From: Spirosoma profusum
GTDB taxonomy: Bacteria; Bacteroidota; Bacteroidia; Cytophagales; Spirosomataceae
Length of the DNA: 64,000 nt
NCBI RefSeq assembly: GCF_014699005.1
Contig: NZ_JACWZY010000017.1
Location: 1 to 64,000 of the forward strand
Direction: 5' to 3'
Part shown: in pieces, positions 42,875-49,692 of the stretch
Layout: each line of letters opens with the position of its first letter
Numbering within the stretch: position 1 is the first letter of the stretch
Notes under the pieces: generated by a model
What the model saw: the letters and a program-made list of their open reading frames with translations, nothing else
What the model was told of the DNA's origin: nothing
Databases searched by the model: none
Position numbers and translations under genes: made by a program

Positions 42875-44656
42875 ATGAGTACCTTTCTGCTAATCCGCAA
42901 ACTCTGGCCCTTTGTGCGCAACTACCGGGGAAGCCTGGCGCTGGCCCTCTTCCTCACTACGATTGGAGCTTTGCTGGCACAAGTAACACCGCTGGTGATG
43001 GAATACACGGTAAATACAGTCCAGAATCTCCTCAAAAAACCCATCGACAAAGGAGAAGTAAGCTGGGTTGTGAGCACTCTGGTAGCGATTCTACTGGGCA
43101 AAGAAGTACTGAGTCTGCTGGTTCAGTTAGGCCAGAAGTTCCTGAGCGATCGGATTCGGTTTCGGATGGCCGCCGATCTTTACGACTACACTATCCAACG
43201 TATTGTTTCGTACCATCTTTCGTTCTTTGCGCTGAATCAGAATCAGACGGGGAAACTCGAAAAACGTATCGATAAGGGCATCGAGAATTTGACCAAAACC
43301 GTCAAAAATCTGTTTGTCGATATTATTCCGATGATGGCAAATGCAGCCTTCGCGCTGGTGCTGATTTACAATAAGAATATAGGAGTGGGCCTTGTTGCTA
43401 CGTTGGTCTTGCCGGTTTATGCCTACATCAGTCGCGAGCAGACGAATCGCCAGAAACAGATTCGCCGGAATATTCAGGACGTGCGGGAAAACAAAGCCAA
43501 CGCGCTGTTCGGATTGCTGGAGTCTATTCTCGTGGTGAAATCGTTTGTGCGGGAAGGGTACGAAAAGGGCCGTCAGCAGGATATTAACCGAAGTTTGTGT
43601 GAAAACGAGATTCGCCATCACCGCACCAATTACCTGTTCGATGGCCTGAAGAGTGTTGCCGAGCAGATGGGTATTGTGCTGGTCTTTGTGGTCACGATTT
43701 ACTTTGTCTTGAACCGCCAGATGAGCGTTGGGGCTATTCTTCTTCACATCATGTTGTTCAACAACGTATCGGCTCCTGTTCGGCACCTGCACCGTATTTA
43801 CGACGAATATTCCGAAGCGCTGGTATACGCCGAAGGCTTTTTCGATATGATTGAAAACAATACGTATCTGCATCAGCGCGGTACGTTAACCACAACGAAC
43901 TGGAAAGGCCATTTCTCGCTACGTAACGTTGATTTCGTTTACCCAAATGGCAAACAGGCGCTACGTAACGTAACACTTGACCTTGAACCGGGCAAAGTAA
44001 CAGCGCTGGTCGGACTGTCGGGAGCAGGGAAAAGTTCAGCGTTGAATCTACTGGCCGGTTTTTACGACTCGACACAAGGAAGCGTTCTGCTCGATGGACA
44101 ACCGCTGGCGTCCTACGACAGTGATTTTGTCCGGGAGAATGTAGGGTTGGTCCTTCAGAAAAATCACATTTTCGCCGGAACCATTGAAGAAAATATTCGA
44201 TACGGTAAGCTGGAAGCTACTGACGAAGAAGTGATTGAAGCGGCCCGCAAAGCCTCCCTGCACGATCAGGTGCTACGTTTGCCCGAAGGCTACAAAACTG
44301 AAGCCCGGTCGTTGTCGGGTGGTCAGCAACAACGTATCGCCATTGCCCGATTGTTTCTCAAAAATCCGCCCGTGCTGCTGCTGGATGAGCCAACTGCGAG
44401 TCTGGATGCTATCACAACCGAGCAAATCAAGGAAAGTCTGGATGCCGTCAAGCAAAACCGGACCGTGCTAATCATTTCGCACAACATCAGCCAGATCATG
44501 GATGCCGATAAGATTTATGTGCTTGAGGAAGGCGAAGTAATTGGGCAGGGAACCCATGAATCGCTTTATCAGGATGGTGGTCTTTATCGAAACATTATCG
44601 ACTCGAACGCCCGCACCCTCAACATCAGCCGGTTAGCGGCTACGGTGCTGGGTTAA
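42875..44656 (+). CDS. ABC exporter (fused permease/ATPase)
   Basis: 593 residues: a six-helix ABC_membrane domain (about 15-310) and an ATPase with Walker A GLSGAGKSS, signature LSGGQQQRIAIARL, Walker B PVLLLDEPTASLD and H-loop IISHNIS. It is a homodimeric half-exporter of unknown cargo. It is a distant paralogue of the exporter at 13947-15722 (which has LSVGQ). Followed by a small protein and a Ser/Thr kinase. Confidence 0.92.
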   Translation: MSTFLLIRKLWPFVRNYRGSLALALFLTTIGALLAQVTPLVMEYTVNTVQNLLKKPIDKGEVSWVVSTLVAILLGKEVLSLLVQLGQKFLSDRIRFRMAADLYDYTIQRIVSYHLSFFALNQNQTGKLEKRIDKGIENLTKTVKNLFVDIIPMMANAAFALVLIYNKNIGVGLVATLVLPVYAYISREQTNRQKQIRRNIQDVRENKANALFGLLESILVVKSFVREGYEKGRQQDINRSLCENEIRHHRTNYLFDGLKSVAEQMGIVLVFVVTIYFVLNRQMSVGAILLHIMLFNNVSAPVRHLHRIYDEYSEALVYAEGFFDMIENNTYLHQRGTLTTTNWKGHFSLRNVDFVYPNGKQALRNVTLDLEPGKVTALVGLSGAGKSSALNLLAGFYDSTQGSVLLDGQPLASYDSDFVRENVGLVLQKNHIFAGTIEENIRYGKLEATDEEVIEAARKASLHDQVLRLPEGYKTEARSLSGGQQQRIAIARLFLKNPPVLLLDEPTASLDAITTEQIKESLDAVKQNRTVLIISHNISQIMDADKIYVLEEGEVIGQGTHESLYQDGGLYRNIIDSNARTLNISRLAATVLG

Positions 44657-44713
44657 CCAACAAAACCGATGCTATAAAGCGAAACCGCCTGCGAACGTTG
44701 CAAACGTTATAAC

Positions 44714-44980
44714 ATGAACTGGTTCGATTCACGTAATGACTTGACCATTTTTGAGAAAAAACTAAAAAAAGATGCCTCGCTACGTTTCCTGCAAATCATA
44801 TTGCTTGACTTATCGGCTTATGATGGAATTCAGACTGGTTCATTTACAAATTCTCAAATAAGCCCTCCTAAGGGTTCATTATATGAATGTACTGATTGCC
44901 AGATGAAATGGACGTTGGCCCCTCCACCGCTACGCCCACAGGAAGCTGGCGAAGTGAAAACTCTGAAAAAAATAATGTAA
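44714..44980 (+). CDS. Small hypothetical protein with a CxxC motif
   Basis: 88 residues, not recognised. A charged helical N-terminus (about 1-35) is followed by a segment with LYECTDCQMKWTLAPPPLRPQE, where one CxxC (about 59-62) could be half of a metal site. No signal peptide. The gene lies between an ABC exporter and a Ser/Thr kinase on the same strand, with gaps of 57 and 90 bp. Confidence 0.55.
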   Translation: MNWFDSRNDLTIFEKKLKKDASLRFLQIILLDLSAYDGIQTGSFTNSQISPPKGSLYECTDCQMKWTLAPPPLRPQEAGEVKTLKKIM

Positions 44981-45070
44981 AAAAACGCGTCAGACGAATA
45001 GTTGGCTAGCTTTTTCCATTGTCACTTTCATTATCCTATTAGTCTGGATAATAACAACTTATAAGTAATC

Positions 45071-45916
45071 ATGAACCAAACGATTCGGGGATACACGCTG
45101 ACACAATGGCTGGGTTCGGGCGGTATGGGGGAAGTTTATCAGGCTGTCCACGACTCAACTCAACGAACGGTAGCGATCAAATTATTAAGTCAGCTGGAGC
45201 AGGCCGAACGGTTCCGTAACGAAGCAGCCCTTCAGGCATCGGTACGTCATCCGCACATTGCTTTAATCTATGACTTCTTTGTCGAGAAAAATCTTCCCTG
45301 TCTGGTCATGGAATACGTCGAAGGGCCTACGCTGCAACAGGTTATTCGAAAAAATGCCTCTTTGTCGGAAGAGGCAGCGTGGAAATATTTAGGCAAGATC
45401 GCTTCGGCGCTAGATTACCTTCACCAGCGCGACATTATTCATCGCGACCTGAAAGCTGGAAACATTAAGTTAACTCGCGAAGGCCAACCTAAACTACTCG
45501 ATTTCGGTTTAGCCAGACAAGCAAATTCGCCCCGACTTACCAGACAGGGGCACCTGGTCGGAACGGTTGCTTCGATGGCTCCTGAGCAGTTTTCGGGCGA
45601 AAGTAATGCCGCTTCTGATTGTTGGGCATTAGGCGTTTTATTTTACGAAATGCTGACGGGTTATTCGCCTTTCGGGGGAAGTACCGATTCAGAAATTGGG
45701 CGACTGATACAGAAAGCAGATTATTTATCGCCCGTCAAATTGCAGCCAGCGATTTCCCGCGCCAGCGAACGGCTCATTAACAAGTTGTTGGTCGTTTCGC
45801 CCGAGCGCCGACTTACGGCTCGTCAGGTGCTGGATATCATAAAGGAACCCGCCCTACTGGATAAATCCGACTGGATGGAACCCATGCGCAAACTGTGGGG
45901 TAAGATGAAGTTGTGA
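45071..45916 (+). CDS. Minimal Hanks-type serine/threonine kinase
   Basis: 281 residues, almost only a kinase domain: glycine loop GSGGMGEVY (15-23), Lys37 in VAIKLL, catalytic HRDLK (124-128), DFG (144-146), APEQF and the ALGVLFYEMLTGYSPF region. There is no membrane helix or PASTA/sensor part, so it is a cytoplasmic kinase that must get its signal from another protein. Its stop is 9 bp from the split family B repeat. Confidence 0.92.
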   Translation: MNQTIRGYTLTQWLGSGGMGEVYQAVHDSTQRTVAIKLLSQLEQAERFRNEAALQASVRHPHIALIYDFFVEKNLPCLVMEYVEGPTLQQVIRKNASLSEEAAWKYLGKIASALDYLHQRDIIHRDLKAGNIKLTREGQPKLLDFGLARQANSPRLTRQGHLVGTVASMAPEQFSGESNAASDCWALGVLFYEMLTGYSPFGGSTDSEIGRLIQKADYLSPVKLQPAISRASERLINKLLVVSPERRLTARQVLDIIKEPALLDKSDWMEPMRKLWGKMKL

Positions 45917-45925
45917 ATACTACAT

Positions 45926-46138
45926 TTTTTGTCATTCTGACGAAGGAAGAATCTTAAAGTATCTTTACTTGTGAGTTGGGATACTTTAAGAAGCTGTCTG
46001 AAAACTATTTTGTAATTCGTTCAAACCCCTAAATTCCCTGAAGGGGACTTTGTTGGAGTGCGAGTTAAGTCCCCTTCAGGGAATTTAGGGGTTTTTCAGA
46101 CAGTTTCTAAGATTCTTCCTTCGTCAGAATGACAAAAA
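45926..46138. repeat. Family B hairpin split by an inserted hairpin
   Basis: Outer perfect 31-bp arms at 45926-45956 and 46108-46138 (GTCATTCTGACGAAGG and complement). Removing 45992-46107 plus one TAAGA copy restores a hairpin like the one at 7486-7577, including the inner pairing CTTAAAGTATC/GATACTTTAAG. Confidence 0.92.
45992..46107. mobile_element. Inserted 116-bp hairpin element, family C (MITE-like)
   Basis: Ends resemble each other (AGCTGTCTGAAAA and TTTTTCAGACAGTTTC). Perfect 28-bp inner arms lie at 46023-46050 and 46067-46094 (AACCCCTAAATTCCC). It is flanked by the 5-bp direct repeat TAAGA (45987-45991 and 46108-46112), which looks like a target-site duplication. No coding capacity, so movement would need proteins in trans. 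Confidence 0.88.
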
Positions 46139-46186
46139 CTACTCGTTTAGGAATTTATTTTCGTAAATTAAACTGGTTATAATCAA

Positions 46187-46960
46187 TTAGACATTTTTCC
46201 CAAACAAATCCCACGCGAATCGCAGAATGGTAGCGGCAATAATCAACAGAAAGAATATTCGAATGAATTGATTGCCTTTCAAAATGGCGAGCCGTGCCCC
46301 TAAAAATGCGCCCGATAGATTCGCCACGGCCATCGGAAAAGCGACCGAGTAGAGAATGAGTCCTTTGCTGGCGAAGAAGAACGTACAGGCCAGATTGGTT
46401 GAGGCATTTACTAATTTGGCGTGGGCGCTGGCTTTCAGGAAATCGAAACCAATCAGCGCGATAAATCCCAGCACTAAAAAACTGCCTGTTCCCGGCCCGA
46501 AAAATCCATCATAAAACCCGATTATTGCGCCCATACTCCACATACGAATCCGTTGCTGCTGCTCCGAAACAGCCCGCTGTGGAGCCTGCCCAAAGTCTTT
46601 TTTGGTAATCGTATAAATAAATACTGCCAGCAAAATCACCAGTGCGAGGGGTTTCATGAAACTGTTCGGCACCTGAGTAAGCGTGAGCGCTCCCAGCCAA
46701 GAAGCTCCAAAGGCTATCGCCAACATCGGTCCGATAAATCGGCCACGTACGGCAACACGTCGACTGTATTGAAACGCGCCCATCAAACTACCTGATAGTG
46801 AAGGAATTTTAGTAGTCCCGACCAACATCGGAACTGGATATTGCGGGAGTGTAAAAAGAATTGCAGGTGTCTGAATCAATCCGCCACCGCCAATAATCGC
46901 ATCAATAAAACCGGCCAGAAACGAAAATCCGCAAAGCGTTAAAACGGCACTATCATACAT
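46187..46960 (-). CDS. TauE/SafE family permease
   Basis: 257 residues with about eight hydrophobic helices and the duplicated TauE motif (GFSFLAGFIDAIIGGGGLIQTPAIL near the N-terminus; GFYDGFFGPGTGSFLVLGF in the middle). The family exports sulfite, sulfoacetate or similar organosulfur anions; the substrate here is unknown. The ATG at 46960 is chosen because a TACTTTTG -7 box (46974-46967) sits just upstream and the extension to 47023 would overlap it. It is divergent from ccmB. Confidence 0.9.
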   Translation of the reverse strand: MYDSAVLTLCGFSFLAGFIDAIIGGGGLIQTPAILFTLPQYPVPMLVGTTKIPSLSGSLMGAFQYSRRVAVRGRFIGPMLAIAFGASWLGALTLTQVPNSFMKPLALVILLAVFIYTITKKDFGQAPQRAVSEQQQRIRMWSMGAIIGFYDGFFGPGTGSFLVLGFIALIGFDFLKASAHAKLVNASTNLACTFFFASKGLILYSVAFPMAVANLSGAFLGARLAILKGNQFIRIFFLLIIAATILRFAWDLFGKNV

Positions 46961-46966
46961 AGTCGA

Positions 46967-47006
46967 CAAAAGTAGCGTAAACTTTCGGCCTCGTGACGTA
47001 AATTTG
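46967..47006. promoter_or_regulatory. Divergent -7 boxes, TauE gene and ccmB
   Basis: Minus strand TACTTTTG (46974-46967) for the TauE-like gene and plus strand TAAATTTG (46999-47006) for ccmB; both match TAnnTTTG. Leaders would be very short. Confidence 0.5.
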
Positions 47007-47025
47007 TAGCAGTAAACAAACAAAA

Positions 47026-47700
47026 ATGGCAGAGTCGGTACGGCAAATGAGTGCGTTGATGCGGAAGGAATTTCTGCTGGAATGGCGGCAACGCTACGCC
47101 CTCAATGGAATGCTGCTGTACATTGCTGGAGCCGTGTTTGTGTGTTACCTGAGTTTCAACACCCGACGCGGTCAGTTATCACCCATCGTCTGGAACACGT
47201 TATTCTGGATTATTCAGCTTTTTACGGCCATAAATGCCATCGCCAAAAGCTTCGTACAGGAGCGAGCAAGCCGTCAATTGTACTACTATACTTTGATTAG
47301 TCCGCAATTGATTATTCTGTCGAAAATCCTGTATAACACGGTATTAATGTTGGTGCTGGCGCTTTTAGGATTTAGCGTATACGCCTTCGTACTTGGCAAT
47401 CCCGTTCAGGACGTACCGCTTTATTTACTGACACTTATACTGGGGGCTGTTGGCTTTGCGGCATCGCTCACGCTCGTATCGGGCATTGCGAGTAAAGCCG
47501 AAAATCCCGCTACGTTAATGGCAATTTTGAGTTTTCCGGCGATTCTGCCCTTGCTGCTGATGCTGCTGAAAATCTCAAAAAACGCCCTCGATGGGCTGGA
47601 ACGTAACAGTAGCTGGAACGAAATGGGAACTGTACTAGCTATCGACGTCATTGTAATAACCGTGTCGTGGCTGCTATTTCCGTTTTTGTGGCGGAGTTAA
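47026..47700 (+). CDS. ccmB: Heme exporter protein CcmB
   Basis: 224 residues with six hydrophobic helices, the membrane subunit of the CcmAB(CD) complex that releases holo-CcmE in cytochrome c maturation. Typical start region LMRKEFLLEWRQRYALNGMLLYI and FTAINAIAKSFVQERASRQLYYY. The ATP-binding partner ccmA is not in the window. First gene of the ccm cluster, with a TAAATTTG box 20 bp upstream. Confidence 0.93.
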   Translation: MAESVRQMSALMRKEFLLEWRQRYALNGMLLYIAGAVFVCYLSFNTRRGQLSPIVWNTLFWIIQLFTAINAIAKSFVQERASRQLYYYTLISPQLIILSKILYNTVLMLVLALLGFSVYAFVLGNPVQDVPLYLLTLILGAVGFAASLTLVSGIASKAENPATLMAILSFPAILPLLLMLLKISKNALDGLERNSSWNEMGTVLAIDVIVITVSWLLFPFLWRS

Positions 47701-47773
47701 GAACGTAGCACGGGCGGAAGCCCGCGACAACGTAGTACACTAAAAAAATGGCGGGTTGGCTCCCGCGTTACGT
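47701..47773. repeat. GC-rich inverted repeat between ccmB and ccmC
   Basis: ACGTAGCACGGGCGGAAGCC (from 47704) and GCGGGTTGGCTCCCGCGTTACGT (from 47751) are imperfect complements. Inside the left arm GCGG/CCGC can also pair. The right arm ends at the ccmC start codon. Confidence 0.5.
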
Positions 47774-48433
47774 ATGAAAAAAAACTGGTGGAAGGTCCTC
47801 GCGGTCCTGATTATGACCTACGTAGTATTAAAAGGCTTACTGGGTACAGTACCTCGTCAGCCGATTTTGAACGAGAGCATTCGGAACGTGTATTTCCACG
47901 TACCGCTCTGGTTTGCTATGATAACACTCTTGCTAACAGCGGCTGTTTATTCGGTTCGCTACCTACGTAGCGGTCGACCTGACGACGATTTAGTGGCGGT
48001 AGAATTCACCAATACGTCTATTCTGTACGGACTATTGGGGTGCGCAACGGGTTCACTGTGGGCCAATTTTACGTGGGGAGAGCCCTGGCCAAACGACCCG
48101 AAACTGAACAGCGTAGCGGTTGGTATGCTCATGTACATGGCTTACCTAATACTACGTGGTTCGTTCGACGACGAACAACGACGCGCCCGCATTTCAGCGA
48201 TTTATAACATCTTCGCTTTTGCCGTATTTGTACCACTCATCTTCGTGCTGCCGCGTTTAACCGATTCGCTGCATCCAGGAAATGGCGGCAATCCGGCCTT
48301 TGGCAAGTACGATATGGACAATGCCATGCGTATGGTCTTCTATCCGGCAATCATCGGTTTTACGTTACTGGGTATCTGGATTACCGAATTACGCGTTCGA
48401 CTGGGCCGGGTAAAAGCTGCTTTAGATGACTAA
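47774..48433 (+). CDS. ccmC: Cytochrome c biogenesis protein CcmC (CcsA family)
   Basis: 219 residues, six helices. It presents heme to CcmE. The Trp-rich loop is present as WANFTWGEPWPNDPKLNS (family WWD region in altered form), with flanking histidines FHVPLWF and SLHPG. The ATG at 47774 is preferred over the TTG at 47756. Follows ccmB after a repeat-containing 73-bp gap. Confidence 0.93.
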   Translation: MKKNWWKVLAVLIMTYVVLKGLLGTVPRQPILNESIRNVYFHVPLWFAMITLLLTAAVYSVRYLRSGRPDDDLVAVEFTNTSILYGLLGCATGSLWANFTWGEPWPNDPKLNSVAVGMLMYMAYLILRGSFDDEQRRARISAIYNIFAFAVFVPLIFVLPRLTDSLHPGNGGNPAFGKYDMDNAMRMVFYPAIIGFTLLGIWITELRVRLGRVKAALDD

Positions 48434-48500
48434 ACTCATGTAAAGTCCCGGAATGATTCAATCTATTTTTTCGTTATCCTTTCAACTCTTTCGTATTCAA

Positions 48501-48755
48501 ATGCGACTCTCTTTTTTGGCGAAAGCTCCAATGGCGGCACTTCTTCTGATCAGCCAACACGTACTGGCACAGCAACCCGTTTCGAACGGTGTTGAGATGG
48601 CCGACAGACTTCGGGCCGATGGCAAAATCTGGGTGGTAGTAACGGTCATCGCGGCTGTATTTGCAGGGATTATCGTCTACCTGATACGTCTCGACCAGCG
48701 AATCGGGAAAATGGAAAAAGAAGTAAAAGACAAGTCGTTAGTCAATAGTCGATAG
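48501..48755 (+). CDS. ccmD: CcmD-family protein
   Basis: 84 residues: a hydrophobic signal-like start (MRLSFLAKAPMAALLLISQHVLAQ), a single helix WVVVTVIAAVFAGIIVYLIRLDQRIGKMEKEVKDK and a charged tail, as in Bacteroidota CcmD proteins. The ATG at 48501 fits better than the ATG at 48453. The last residues SLVNSR and the stop codon are written in a family H repeat (AGTCGTTAGTCAATAGTCG). Confidence 0.75.
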   Translation: MRLSFLAKAPMAALLLISQHVLAQQPVSNGVEMADRLRADGKIWVVVTVIAAVFAGIIVYLIRLDQRIGKMEKEVKDKSLVNSR

Positions 48756-48757
48756 TA
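48733..48757. repeat. Family H phrase inside the ccmD 3' end
   Basis: AGTCGTTAGTCAATAGTCG and the following ATAGTA are built from the same units as the repeats at 10341 and 58038. It encodes the last codons of ccmD; no partner arm was found nearby. Confidence 0.5.
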
Positions 48758-48798
48758 CCAACAAACCGTTTCTTGATGGCTGACAGCCAATTAATAGT

Positions 48799-49239
48799 AT
48801 GAAAATTTCTCACATTATCGGGATTATCGTCATCGCCATTGCGATTGGGATTATTGCCAGCACCGCCGGTGACGCCAGTGTGTATACTACGTTCACCAAA
48901 GCCGAGCAAATGGCTAAGGACGGCGACGACAACCAGATTCACGTAGTAGGTAAACTCCAAAAAAATGCGCAGGGTCAGATTGTCGATATGCTCTACAACC
49001 CCGGCATCGACCCAAACCACTTTGAGTTTTCACTCGTCGATACCGACAACCGAATGCAGAAGGTCGTTTATAACAGCCCCAAGCCGCAGGATTTCGAACG
49101 GTCAGAGCAAATCGTTATCATCGGTAAGATGCAGGGCGACCATTTCCAGTGCAACAAAATTCTGCTGAAGTGCCCATCGAAATACCAGGACGGCAAGCTT
49201 GAAACTACTGAACACGAGGCCAAAACCGCAAAAATATGA
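48799..49239 (+). CDS. ccmE: Heme chaperone CcmE, CxxxY type
   Basis: 146 residues: an N-terminal membrane anchor (about 4-22), then an OB-fold domain (about 45-125, IHVVGKLQKNAQGQIVDMLY, EFSLVDTDNRMQKVVY). Where classical CcmE binds heme through HxxxY, this protein has C125-P-S-K-Y129. The Cys form is known from Desulfovibrio and archaeal systems and goes with absence of CcmH. The stop codon overlaps the start of the dead antitoxin ORF (ATGA). Confidence 0.9.
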   Translation: MKISHIIGIIVIAIAIGIIASTAGDASVYTTFTKAEQMAKDGDDNQIHVVGKLQKNAQGQIVDMLYNPGIDPNHFEFSLVDTDNRMQKVVYNSPKPQDFERSEQIVIIGKMQGDHFQCNKILLKCPSKYQDGKLETTEHEAKTAKI

Positions 49240-49429
49240 GCGTACAGGAAATCGAAAAAGCAGCTAAAGAACTGCCCACAGATGAATTAGATGGGCTTGT
49301 TACCCGCCTATTCGATTTTTTGAACATTGGGATAAACAAATAAAAGAGGACGCGGAAGCTGGGCGACTAGATGCTTTGATAAATGAAGCAAGAGAGGATA
49401 TTCGTCAAGGTCGTACAAAATCTTTATGA
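49236..49429 (+). pseudogene. Degraded antitoxin gene, frameshifted
   Basis: The first frame reads MSVQEIEKAAKELPTDELDG and continues to VTRLFDF, then stops early. After one missing T in the run at about 49313-49320 the text resumes in another frame as EHWDKQIKEDAEAGRLDALI and NEAREDIRQGRTKSL. The C-terminal block matches small antitoxins paired with RelE/ParE-like toxins. It overlaps ccmE and the toxin remnant by ATGA junctions. Confidence 0.8.
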
Positions 49430-49692
49430 ATCATCGAACAACTGCTAAATTTTGGAAAAGGTATTATGCATTACCAGAATCAATATAAGAACTGGCTGAC
49501 AAAAATTTTGAGCTTCTGAAAGTTGATTCACTGCATCCATCTCTTCATTTTAAAGAGCTTAGTGGAAAAACCAATTTATGGTCAGCACGAGTAGGTGATC
49601 ATTTCCGTGCGTTAGCGCTTCGTGAAGACAATGAACTCTATTAGTTCTGGATTGGTACTCAGCGTGAGTACCATAGAATAATTAGTCAATGA
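49426..49692 (+). pseudogene. Degraded RelE/ParE-type toxin gene, two stops
   Basis: In frame: MNHRTTAKFWKRYYALPESI, stop (TAA where CAA is expected), ELADKNFELLKVDSLHPSLH, FKELSGKTNLWSARVGDHFR, ALALREDNELY, stop (TAG where TGG is expected), FWIGTQREYHRIISQ, stop. The pattern is that of RelE/ParE-family toxins, about 88 codons. Both stop codons are single transitions, so loss is recent. The final TGA overlaps the ccmF start. Confidence 0.85.
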
